DNA of 52,580 bases, from positions 1 to 52,580 of the forward strand of contig JAJYYA010000037.1 of the NCBI GenBank assembly GCA_021801345.1. Direction: 5' to 3'. Positions within the stretch are counted from its first letter, which is position 1; each line of letters starts with the position of its first letter. The translations under genes and the position numbers were made by a program. Below the pieces are notes generated by a model. The model did no database searches. It was not told the origin of the DNA and saw only the letters and a list, made by a program, of their open reading frames with translations. The stretch is from Nitrospirota bacterium. GTDB taxonomy: Bacteria; Nitrospirota; Leptospirillia; Leptospirillales; Leptospirillaceae. Below, piece after piece: positions 8,618 to 15,919 of this stretch.

Positions 8618-9148
8618 GTGCCTCTTTTCTTCGCCGGAGAGAAGGGAACTTCGCATGGGCTTCTCGTGATTGACGGGGTGTCTATGGAACTCTATGGACT
8701 TCCCCGGAGGACTCTCGATATCGATGCCGAGGTCTCCTGCTCCCCGGATTTTTATGAAGAACTCGTCCGGCATCTCCGCGAAAAGGGATTCCTGTTCAAT
8801 CTTGGAGATGATATCGACCATTGGGGGGTGATTCCTCTTCCGGAAGGATACGGTGAAAGGTCCCAAACGGTTTTGTCGATCGGACAGAGCGGCGTCAAGG
8901 TTCTCGATCCGCTCGACTTCATTGCCAGCAAACTCCGGAGGGGAATCGACCAGGATCTTTCGGATGCCCGTGCGGTCGCTCTCCGTTTCTCGCTCTCTGC
9001 CCTTGACATCGCCTCTCACATGACAAAAATCCGTTTTCCTCTCAGCGAAGAAACCTTCATGTTCAAAAAGAGACTGACGGTTTTCCTCAATGATCTGGAG
9101 ACGAATCCTGATATGACACCGCCGGAGGATTCCCGTGCCCCTCGCTGA
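8618..9148 (+). CDS. Nucleotidyltransferase-like protein (DUF6036-type), possibly 5'-truncated by the ISL3 element
   Basis: The motif GVSMELYGLPRRTLDIDAEV matches the glycine loop and DxD of the DNA polymerase beta-like nucleotidyltransferases of the DUF6036/AbiEii type, which often act as antitoxins or modifying enzymes. VLDPLDFIASKLRRG is also typical. The frame extends left into the ISL3 3' end, so the native start was probably lost or replaced. The first start codon beyond the IS end is GTG at 8618, leaving about 20 residues before the motif, close to the usual distance. The 3' end overlaps the phosphoesterase gene by 14 bases, implying co-translation. Family assignment is by motif only. 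Confidence 0.65.
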   Translation: MPLFFAGEKGTSHGLLVIDGVSMELYGLPRRTLDIDAEVSCSPDFYEELVRHLREKGFLFNLGDDIDHWGVIPLPEGYGERSQTVLSIGQSGVKVLDPLDFIASKLRRGIDQDLSDARAVALRFSLSALDIASHMTKIRFPLSEETFMFKKRLTVFLNDLETNPDMTPPEDSRAPR

Positions 9149-9824
9149 GAATCGGTCCCCCGACATTCCAAAACTGACGGAAATCCTGTCGGGGGATCCC
9201 TGGGTCATTTCGGATACCCACTTTTTCCACGATCGGGTCTTTTCGGACTTCGAGCCTGTCCGGAGAACCTTTGCATCCAGCCGGGAGGATTTCGATGACA
9301 AGATGATCGACCTGCTTCGTCGTTCCTCTCCCCTTCTTCATCTCGGCGATGTAACGATTAATAGCCGGAAGCCGAACGTGACGGAAGAACGGGTTCGATG
9401 GGTCGGGGAACGGTTGCGGGGAGTTCCCAGGATTCTTGTGACTGGGAACCATGACAGGGGAAGTGAAGCCTTCTATCGGAAGACCGGATGGAATGTCGTA
9501 TCCTGCGGAATCGACCTGACGGAATCCGCTCCGCGTCTTTATCCGGACGCGCCCCCTTTCCTGCTCCTGAATATCGGAGGGAGCCGGGTCTTTTTCAGCC
9601 ACGAGCCCGTTCTTGTCGAGCGGGAAAGGACATCGCACGATTCTGGGATCGTTGAGACTCTGGGACAATGGTTCGTGCGGTTAGATGCTCATCTGAATAT
9701 TCACGGACACACCCATTCTACAATCATCCCCAATCCTCTCTTACGGAACGTGTCAATCGAGGTTCAGGGATTCGCTCCCGTCCGGGTGTCACATCTTATC
9801 GGCCATGAAGGGGAGATCCCATGA
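9135..9824 (+). CDS. Calcineurin-like metallophosphoesterase
   Basis: The two-metal phosphoesterase signature is complete: SDTHFFHD near residue 27, LLHLGDV, TGNHDRG, a His in FFSHEPV, and IHGHTHS near the end. This YfcE/MPP-like fold hydrolyses phosphomonoesters or phosphodiesters, and the substrate cannot be told. Length is 229 residues. The start is GTG at 9135, six bases after GGAGG. It overlaps the preceding nucleotidyltransferase gene and its stop overlaps the ATG of the next frame (ATGA at 9821), so the three genes form one translationally coupled unit. The setting between a nucleotidyltransferase and a HEPN remnant suggests a toxin-antitoxin or nucleic-acid defence role, which is inference. 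Confidence 0.82.
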   Translation: MPLAENRSPDIPKLTEILSGDPWVISDTHFFHDRVFSDFEPVRRTFASSREDFDDKMIDLLRRSSPLLHLGDVTINSRKPNVTEERVRWVGERLRGVPRILVTGNHDRGSEAFYRKTGWNVVSCGIDLTESAPRLYPDAPPFLLLNIGGSRVFFSHEPVLVERERTSHDSGIVETLGQWFVRLDAHLNIHGHTHSTIIPNPLLRNVSIEVQGFAPVRVSHLIGHEGEIP

Positions 9825-9953
9825 ACGGAAATCTGGCCCTATTATTTTGCAGGCAAGCCATGTCCGATCTGGAAGTTGGAAGGATCGTTTTTGAAGCCGG
9901 GAAATGGTCCTATGCCTGTTTTCTCTCTCAACAGTCTTCAGAAAAGTCGCTCA
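9821..9953 (+). pseudogene. HEPN-domain protein remnant cut by IS21 element
   Basis: The first ~45 codons (AMSDLEVGRIVFEAGKWSYA then CFLSQQSSEKSLMLL) match the first helices of HEPN-domain proteins, commonly RNases or partners of nucleotidyltransferases. The frame then runs into the IS21 end at 9954 and stops at 10021 inside terminal repeats. The catalytic R-x4-6-H motif, which lies toward the C-terminus in this family, is absent. The missing remainder is not found on the other side of the IS. Confidence 0.72.
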
Positions 9954-9957
9954 TGTT

Positions 9958-10132
9958 ACTGACCGCCCATATGGATCCATTCCCGGATCGGTCTAATGGA
10001 GCCACTTCCGGATCGGCCTAATGGAGCCACCTCCGGATCGGCCTAATGGAGCCACTTCCGGATCGGCCTAATGGAGCCACCTCCGGATCGGCCTAATGGA
10101 GCCACTTCCGGATCGGCCTAATGGAGCCACCT
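9958..10132 (+). repeat. IS21 left-end tandem 25-bp repeats
   Basis: One diverged unit (9958-9982) and six near-perfect 25-bp units (9983-10007, 10008-10032, 10033-10057, 10058-10082, 10083-10107, 10108-10132). Units alternate CACTT and CACCT at their 3' edge, giving a 50-bp higher-order period. In IS21 elements such repeats are transposase-binding sites. Confidence 0.92.
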
Positions 10133-10202
10133 CCCAGGGTGTGATCGTCTCTTGGACCTTCTAAAGGCAAAGAGTACCTTTCTTGATTGGAAAGGAGGCT
10201 CT

Positions 10203-11774
10203 ATGGCCAACAGGAGGTTTCAAGTGTACGAAATCAGACAAGTCCTTGTTCAAATGCGTGGAGGGGCCTCGGACCGGGTTGTCGCCCAGTCCGGGCTCGT
10301 GGGAAGAAAGAAATCCGCCTGGATCCGACAGATTGCCGGTGAAAAGGGATGGCTGAACCCTGCCAACGTCCTTCCGGACGATCCTGTCCTGGCACTCGCG
10401 TTGGATCCTCCCCGGGAACGTCCGGAGGTCGCCTCGTCGGTTGCGACATGGGAGAAGGAGATCCTCTCATGGGCGCAGGAAGGCATCCGTTGGACAACGA
10501 TTCACAAGACCTTGTGCCGACGCTACGGGTACGAGGGAAGCTACTCGGCCGTCCGGCGCTTTCTTCAGACGCGAATCCAGAAGGATCCGGCCTCTTTGGC
10601 CACGGTCATGTTGGACTTTTCTCCGGGGGAAGCCGCCCAGGTCGACTTTGGAACGGGGCCCCCGCTTCTTGACCCGGTCAGCGGGAATCTCGCCAAAACA
10701 TGGATCTTCGTGATGACCTTGTGCCATTCCCGGCACCAGTATGCGGAGATCGTCTTCGACCAAAGCGTTCGAACCTGGTGCGGGCTTCATCGCCGGGCCT
10801 TTGAATGGTTCGGGGGCGTCCCTAAAAAAATGATTCTCGACAACCTGAAGGCCGGGATTGTCCGAGCCTGCTACTACGATCCTGAGGCCCAGCGTTCCTA
10901 TGCGGGACTGGCCGAAGGATACGGGTTCATGATTTCCCCTTGCCCTGTCGCGGATCCTGAAAAAAAAGGGCGCGTCGAGGCGGGGGTCAAGTACGTCAAA
11001 AATGCCTTCTTTCCTTTGCGGACCTTCGCCAACATCAACGTCGCCAACAAAGAGCTGGAATCCTGGGTGACGGGCGAGGCCGGCAACCGGATCCACGGCA
11101 CCACCCGCAAGAGGCCTCTCGATCTCTTTGGGAGCGTTGAAAAGAACTTTCTCGGTCCTCTTCCGGACCGCCCCGTCGAGATCGTTGTCTGGGAAAAGCA
11201 CAAGGTGCAAAACACCGGGCACATCACCTTTGAAAAAAACTCCTACTCGGTTCCCTACTTCCACATCAAAAAAGACGTCTGGGTCAAGGCGGGAGACACG
11301 CTTCTCTGGATCTACGACCAGAAGACGAGCCTGATCGCCACACATCCGCGGCTGAAAGGAGCGGGACGCAGGAACACGGTCGAAGCGCACATGCCGCCCA
11401 ATGCCCAGGCGTACTTCATGAAGGACCCCGTCTGGTGTCGTGAAAAGGCGGGACGAATCGGTCCCGCCTGTCGCGAAGTCGTCGAGCAGCTTTTTGCCGA
11501 CACCGTCATGGACAATCTTCGGAAAGTCCAGGGCATCCTGGGCCTGGCCGAGCGAAATACCCCCCCACGACTCGAGGAGGCCTGCAAGCGGGCCCTTGTG
11601 TTTGGAAACATCCACTACAGAACGATCAAGTCCATCCTCGACAAGGGGCTGGACATCGTCTCCGAAGAGACCGCCCGGGAGCAGCTTCCATCCATCTACA
11701 CGCAGGGGAAGAACCGCTTTGCTCCCCCCTCTTCGGCTCACCCCTCCCTTCCCAGACAGGAGCGTTCTCTATGA
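10203..11774 (+). CDS. istA: IS21 transposase IstA
   Basis: DDE transposase of IS21 elements. An N-terminal helix-turn-helix (VYEIRQVLVQMRGGASDRVV) is followed by the catalytic core with Asp in QVDFGTG (about residue 155), Asp in MILDNLKAG and Glu in GRVEAGVKYVKNAF. The C-terminal region (KNSYSVPYFHIKKDVWVK) is typical of IstA. Length is 523 residues, as expected. The start at 10203 is chosen because AAAGGAGG lies just upstream; an ATG at 10152 has none. The stop overlaps the istB start by four bases (ATGA), the usual istAB coupling. The gene appears intact. Confidence 0.94.
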   Translation: MANRRFQVYEIRQVLVQMRGGASDRVVAQSGLVGRKKSAWIRQIAGEKGWLNPANVLPDDPVLALALDPPRERPEVASSVATWEKEILSWAQEGIRWTTIHKTLCRRYGYEGSYSAVRRFLQTRIQKDPASLATVMLDFSPGEAAQVDFGTGPPLLDPVSGNLAKTWIFVMTLCHSRHQYAEIVFDQSVRTWCGLHRRAFEWFGGVPKKMILDNLKAGIVRACYYDPEAQRSYAGLAEGYGFMISPCPVADPEKKGRVEAGVKYVKNAFFPLRTFANINVANKELESWVTGEAGNRIHGTTRKRPLDLFGSVEKNFLGPLPDRPVEIVVWEKHKVQNTGHITFEKNSYSVPYFHIKKDVWVKAGDTLLWIYDQKTSLIATHPRLKGAGRRNTVEAHMPPNAQAYFMKDPVWCREKAGRIGPACREVVEQLFADTVMDNLRKVQGILGLAERNTPPRLEEACKRALVFGNIHYRTIKSILDKGLDIVSEETAREQLPSIYTQGKNRFAPPSSAHPSLPRQERSL

Positions 11775-12556
11775 ATCCCCTTCCCGAACTTGTTCCCATG
11801 TTGAAAAAACTCCATCTTCTGGGTCTCGTCGACTCTCTCGAGCGCCGCAACCGGGAGGCCCTCGAGCAGAAGCTGGCCTACACGGAGTTCCTCTCTCTTC
11901 TGATCTCCGACGAAGTGGCCCGACGGGAGAGGGGGCTCCTGACCCAGAGGCTCAAACGGGCCGGCTTCCGTCAGGAGAAGACGATCGAGACCTTTGATTT
12001 TAGCCGTCTTCCCCATGTGGACCGGAGGCTTTTTTCCGAGCTGGACACCGCGAACTTCGTCCGGGAGCCCGCCAACGTTCTTCTGGTCGGTCCCTGTGGC
12101 GTGGGAAAGAGTCATGTGGCTCAAGCCCTAGGACATGCGGCGGCCCGGGAGGGGCACGATGTGTTGATGGCGACTCCCGCCCAGCTGTTGGGGAGTCTGC
12201 AGGCGGCCCGGGCCACGCTCACGTACGACAGGCGCTTCCAGACGCTCTGCAAGGTCCCGCTCCTCATCGTCGACGACTTCCTCCTCAAACCCTTGCCTGC
12301 GTCTCAGGAAGAGGATCTGCACGACCTTGTGTCGGAGCGATATGAGAAAAAAGCGACGATCATCACCTCCAACCTCCATCCGGACGAATGGGGGCAGGCC
12401 TTTGCCAATCGCCTTCTCGGAGAGGCCACAGTCGACAGGCTTCGGCACAATGCCTATGTAGTGGTTCTCGAGGGGCCCAGCTACCGGATGCCCCGCTCCT
12501 CCGCATCCGTTGCCGACGAGGGAAAGAATGTCTCGAAAAAGGAGGTCAAAGTGTAA
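11771..12556 (+). CDS. istB: IS21 ATP-binding protein IstB
   Basis: AAA+ ATPase that partners IstA in target selection. Walker A is GPCGVGKSH at about residue 100 and Walker B is LLIVDDF; sensor-1 IITSNL and the arginine-bearing ANRLLGEATVDRLRH follow. Length is 261 residues, typical of the family. It is coupled to istA through an ATGA overlap. The final residues (VSKKEVKV) lie just before the putative operator of the KfrA-like gene. Intact. Confidence 0.94.
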   Translation: MNPLPELVPMLKKLHLLGLVDSLERRNREALEQKLAYTEFLSLLISDEVARRERGLLTQRLKRAGFRQEKTIETFDFSRLPHVDRRLFSELDTANFVREPANVLLVGPCGVGKSHVAQALGHAAAREGHDVLMATPAQLLGSLQAARATLTYDRRFQTLCKVPLLIVDDFLLKPLPASQEEDLHDLVSERYEKKATIITSNLHPDEWGQAFANRLLGEATVDRLRHNAYVVVLEGPSYRMPRSSASVADEGKNVSKKEVKV

Positions 12557-12572
12557 CGGATAACAAGCATAT

Positions 12573-12599
12573 CGTTACATATTACATATTACGTTACGT
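12573..12599 (+). promoter_or_regulatory. Candidate operator upstream of the KfrA-like gene
   Basis: Two head-to-tail ATATTAC units sit between GTTAC boxes (CGTTAC-ATATTAC-ATATTAC-GTTACG) in an AT-rich patch 45-70 bases before the gene. KfrA proteins bind repeats in their own promoters, so autoregulation is plausible. Confidence 0.45.
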
Positions 12600-12642
12600 G
12601 TATGACACCCATCCCATCATCTTGGATAACCTGGAGGACTGC

Positions 12643-13356
12643 ATGAAGAACGCTCTCACCTACGACGACGTGGCTCAGGCCGCCTCTCTTCTTCTCTCGA
12701 AAAACGAACGCCCCACCACCCGGAACATCCGTCTCATGATCGGTCGGGGCTCCTTCGGGACAATCTCCCGCTACCTGAACGAATGGCGTGAGAAAGCGTC
12801 TCCCGCAACCGTGCCGCCTTCTCCTGAGGAGAACCTCTCTGCGGAGTTCAGACAGGCTTTGGGCAAGGAGATTGCGCGCCATCTGCAAAAGTGCGCTCAG
12901 GAGAAAGACGACGAGATCTCCCGACTGCGGACCGATCTTCAGGAGGCGCTTTCCGAGAACGACCGACTCGAAGCGCTCTGTTCCGACCAGGAAGAACGAA
13001 TCAAGGGTCTTGCCCAGGAGGATATCCGAAAAACGGAACGCGCCACACTGCTTGCGTCACAGCTGGCAGACGAGAAGACCCGGAGCCAGGATTTTCTGGA
13101 TCGCCTGCACAAGGCGGAAAAGACGATTGTCCGGCTTGAGGTTCTTCTCGAAACGGCGAACCCGCTTCGGGAGGCTCATGAAAAGAAGCTCCCAACGATC
13201 TCTGCCCCATCCGCTCCTCCCGCGAATAGACAACGGCAAGGTCGGAAGCCCTTGACAAAACCCGGCAAGTTCATGACTCTTGACGAAGAGTCGAATCCGG
13301 AGAAGGGTCTCCCACGTTCCCCAAACGAAGGAAAAAAGGGGAAACTTCCCCGGTAA
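12643..13356 (+). CDS. KfrA-like DNA-binding coiled-coil protein (IS21 passenger)
   Basis: The N-terminal ~50 residues (LTYDDVAQAASLLLSKNERP, then RGSFGTISRYLNEWRE) match the KfrA_N DNA-binding domain of plasmid proteins. Residues ~75-185 are heptad-rich, with many Glu, Lys, Leu and Arg, and should form a long coiled coil, as in KfrA. The tail is basic and Pro/Lys-rich. KfrA proteins help plasmid maintenance and regulate themselves. The start at 12643 follows GGAGG by five bases; upstream in-frame codons run back into istB and are ignored. The gene sits inside the IS21 terminal repeats in the same direction as istAB. What it does for the IS is unknown; regulation of transposition or target choice are possibilities. 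Confidence 0.82.
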   Translation: MKNALTYDDVAQAASLLLSKNERPTTRNIRLMIGRGSFGTISRYLNEWREKASPATVPPSPEENLSAEFRQALGKEIARHLQKCAQEKDDEISRLRTDLQEALSENDRLEALCSDQEERIKGLAQEDIRKTERATLLASQLADEKTRSQDFLDRLHKAEKTIVRLEVLLETANPLREAHEKKLPTISAPSAPPANRQRQGRKPLTKPGKFMTLDEESNPEKGLPRSPNEGKKGKLPR

Positions 13357-13518
13357 AACGGGTGTTCGGAGGGGGGTAAAAAGAGGATTTTGCCCCTTTT
13401 CGAGACCCCCCAATGACCCCTTAAAACGAGGGGTAAAAAGAAGCCGAAAACGGAGGAAAAACACCTCCTAAAAACGGTCAAAAAACAAAGGAAAAAAACT
13501 CCGGTTCAAGAGCCAAAA

Positions 13519-14700
13519 TCACACCCTCCAAGTGGCGCCATTAAGGCGGTCAGGGGTGGCTCCATTAGGGCGGTCAGTGACAATTTCGGCCACAATCCTC
13601 TTTCCTCTCATCTTCCTCGCCTCGAAGTTTGTCTTGAGAAGCTCTCCAAAAAGAACATCCTGAAAGCAGACGCTCGGAAGAATGACTGTATCTTTCCATT
13701 GAATCGGCTTCCCTCCCGACTCTTTTTCCGTCTCGAAGTCGCCTTTTCCTATGAGATTGATCACAGGAATGACATATCGCTCCGGTTCGAACATGACGTT
13801 TTTTGAGAATCCCAATCCGATAATGAATGCTTCCTGATTTTTTGTGGTGACCAGCGTTCCCGTTCCGATGACGGCCTTTTTCTTGAGCAGAGCGTAGGCG
13901 TTCATCTTGTCCAATGCCATGATTTTCTGTGGCGTCAACACGCCGATTTCCCCCTCCGGCAACACGGTTATGTCGTGGTCATTGATGCCCGTATCGATGT
14001 CTTTAATCGTCTGCAAAAACGATGAGGCATTGTTGATTGGGTCGATAACCATCAATGTTTTCTTCCCGATTGCATCGATTTTTTCGTGCGATTTTTGCGC
14101 AAAAAACACATTGATCGACAGGGGAATGAGCAAAATTCCGGCAAGAATCGTGACGTTTTTTGTCCGATTTTTCGTCTGAGTCAGATCGCTTTTGACCAGA
14201 TGAGCCACGCCCGTGATCGCCAAAACTTCGAGGATAATTCCGGCATATCCCGTCCCCGGAAACAGAAGTCCTGCGCTCACAAAAGGACTTGCGTACCCGT
14301 TTAACTCGAAGCCAGGCACGAGAGGAAGCGCACACTGGACGACGAGCAAGCTGAGTCCTCCCGTGAGATACCGATACTCTTCCCCGAATGTTTTTGGGTT
14401 TGGAAAGACCCACGTCAACGACAGCAGTAGAACGGCAATGCCCGTTCCAAAAACGCCGAGAGAGCCGTTAATGTTTCCATGGTGAGGCGTAAAATGTTCC
14501 AGAAATTTTTTTATCAGCCACGGATCCTCCAATGACACGCCGATGTAATATCCGATGGCCAGCGTCCAGTACTCTTTTTTGTTCTCCAGTATCATCCATG
14601 TTACAGGAAAAAGCAGGGTGACTATCAGTGCCCAGCCGCCTATTAGTAAGGCAAAGGCCCCGATTCCCGCCCCTACCGACACGATCTTTATGTATCTCAA
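13519..14700 (-). CDS. traB: TraB-like conjugal transfer protein, 3' end replaced by IS21 end
   Basis: The N-terminal ~190 residues contain about six to eight hydrophobic helices. They are followed by a nitrilase-superfamily domain with Glu in LPEGEIG, Lys in LLKKKAVIGTG and Cys in LPSVCFQDVLFGELL. This combination is that of TraB of Ti and related plasmids, a conjugation-associated membrane protein whose exact role is not settled. The genuine sequence ends at 13583; the last ~20 codons, with TDRPNGAT and DRLNGAT, are translated IS21 terminal repeats. Divergent from traF across an AT-rich gap. Base composition is lower in GC than the core genes, consistent with acquired DNA. Confidence 0.75.
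   Translation of the reverse strand: MRYIKIVSVGAGIGAFALLIGGWALIVTLLFPVTWMILENKKEYWTLAIGYYIGVSLEDPWLIKKFLEHFTPHHGNINGSLGVFGTGIAVLLLSLTWVFPNPKTFGEEYRYLTGGLSLLVVQCALPLVPGFELNGYASPFVSAGLLFPGTGYAGIILEVLAITGVAHLVKSDLTQTKNRTKNVTILAGILLIPLSINVFFAQKSHEKIDAIGKKTLMVIDPINNASSFLQTIKDIDTGINDHDITVLPEGEIGVLTPQKIMALDKMNAYALLKKKAVIGTGTLVTTKNQEAFIIGLGFSKNVMFEPERYVIPVINLIGKGDFETEKESGGKPIQWKDTVILPSVCFQDVLFGELLKTNFEARKMRGKRIVAEIVTDRPNGATPDRLNGATWRV
13534..13582 (-). repeat. IS21 right-end repeats (two units)
   Basis: Read on the minus strand, this is TGTCACTGACCGCCC followed by TAATGGAGCCACC and a second copy, CTGACCGCCTTAATGG. Only two units are present, compared with about seven at the left end. Confidence 0.85.
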
Positions 14701-15373
14701 ATCCCCCTCCTTTGGTGTGTTATCCCTAAAAAATTACTCACCCCCTTACGCTAGCAGATCCCCACTTCTTTGATGGTTCTTTGTCCGAAAATTTTGTGAC
14801 CCCCTCCCAATGAATAAGAGTACAAGAAGTAAATTTCCCGACCCTCTTTTTTTTCTTTTGTGGTGATGTTTTGCGTGACTCGGTAAATCGTGTTAGTAAG
14901 AGTTAAAACTATCGACCTTTTCATTTTTTCAAAAAAGTTCATTGTTTTGTCGTAATTTTTCCTTTGCAGAAATAGTTTTAATCCACTTCTCTTAGATCGT
15001 ATTTCGGCCATTTTTTGTATATAAATTTTCTTTATTTGTACGATTTCGGCAAAAGTGACAAAATGCGTCTTTTCAAAAAAGGACAAAATATTCGTTTTTT
15101 GTTTTTTAATAATTTGATAGTTGTTTTTGAGTTTCGTATTTCATCATTCTTTTGACGAAATTCATAAGCCAATTAAAATATGCAACTTTTCATAATTTTC
15201 CCGCACCATTGATTGTTCAAATTTCAAGAGTGTTTGTTGGCTTTTGTTTTTCGTACTTTTATACTTTCCACCGGGTATTTTCTAATTTCTTTCATGTTTT
15301 TTTCTCATCGGACATTTCCCTGTTTCTCCCCAAAAAGTCGTTAAGATTTTTCTCATTGATTGGGGGGTGGTCC
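14701..15373. other. AT-rich intergenic region between divergent traB and traF
   Basis: About 670 bases with strong T/A bias (many T4-T6 runs) and no convincing gene. A minus-strand frame at 14751-15086 is Lys/Ile/Phe-rich with no family resemblance or ribosome site. The position between divergent transfer genes suggests the promoters of both and possibly oriT. I could not identify a known nick-site consensus. Confidence 0.5.
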
Positions 15374-15919
15374 ATGAAATTTTCAAGGAAGCTTTTGTTG
15401 TGGCCTTCGTTGATTCTGATGTTTGCTTTTTTGACCATGCGTTTTCTCTTCGGACTATCGGTCATGGTCAACATCTCCGACTCAGAGCCTTTTGGTTTGT
15501 ATCTTCTCGATCTCTCCTCTTCCCAGCAAATTCGTCGAGGTGATCTTGTTGCCGCCTGCATCCCCCTGGACTTCGCCAGGCTTGCCTTCCGGCGAACCTA
15601 CCTCAAAGCCTCGTCGACCTGCCCGGGTCATGTCATCCCTGTTCTCAAACGTGTTTACGGTGTTCCTGGAGATCGGGTGGTGCTCGGAAAGAATGGGACC
15701 GTGATCAACGGCCAGACGATTCCCAATACAAGGAGGCTGGCTGTCGACACGCGCGGCAACCCGGTTCCTCATGCTACCTTTTCAGGAAAACTTTCTGGCT
15801 ACCTTCTCCTGGCTCCGACCTACCACCTCTCGTTCGACGGTCGCTATTTTGGTCCCGTTGCGCCTTCCGACATCATCGGGATCGTTCATCCTCTTTTAAC
15901 CTTCAGGAGGGTTCCATGA
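15374..15919 (+). CDS. traF: TraF-like conjugative signal peptidase (S26)
   Basis: Membrane-bound serine peptidase that, in related plasmids, processes and cyclises the conjugative pilin. An N-terminal membrane helix (LLLWPSLILMFAFLTMRF) is followed by the catalytic Ser in SDSEPFGLYLL, the general base Lys in VIPVLKRVYGVPGDRV, and the C-terminal S26 box PSDIIGIVHPL. Length is 181 residues, right for TraF. The start at 15374 (with a weak GGGGGTGG just upstream) is preferred because the frame further upstream, to 15152, is AT-rich noise. The stop overlaps the relaxase ATG (ATGA). Confidence 0.85.
   Translation: MKFSRKLLLWPSLILMFAFLTMRFLFGLSVMVNISDSEPFGLYLLDLSSSQQIRRGDLVAACIPLDFARLAFRRTYLKASSTCPGHVIPVLKRVYGVPGDRVVLGKNGTVINGQTIPNTRRLAVDTRGNPVPHATFSGKLSGYLLLAPTYHLSFDGRYFGPVAPSDIIGIVHPLLTFRRVP

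Larger units (their letters stand above)
9954..13582 (+). mobile_element. IS21-family element with an additional KfrA-like gene
   Basis: Ends are TGTTACTGACCGCCC at 9954 and, reversed, TGTCACTGACCGCCC ending at 13582. Inside both ends lie repeats of a ~25-bp unit (GGCCTAATGGAGCCAC core) followed by GGGTGTGAT at about 10137 and, reversed, at about 13525. The element is 3,629 bp against about 2-2.5 kb for usual IS21 members. The excess is explained by a third gene, kfrA-like, inside the terminal repeats. It truncates a HEPN gene on the left and traB on the right and has no target duplication, so a deletion probably occurred at one side. The stretch 13357-13518 holds no gene, only A/G-rich sequence with a small GGAGG/CCTCC hairpin near 13455. 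Confidence 0.88.

Noticed and set aside
2777-8624. 8-bp target duplication around the ISL3 element
   Set aside because: TAGACTCT and TGTGCCTC do not match, so none is claimed.
9958-10132. CRISPR-like tandem repeats
   Set aside because: Units are directly adjacent with no spacers and match the opposite end of the IS21 element, so they are transposon ends.
12388-12642. N-terminal extension of the KfrA-like frame
   Set aside because: It overlaps istB in another frame and has no ribosome site; the family-like sequence begins at 12643.
14751-15086. 111-codon minus-strand frame in the AT-rich gap
   Set aside because: Lys/Ile/Phe-rich translation typical of AT-rich noncoding DNA, with no ribosome site or family resemblance.
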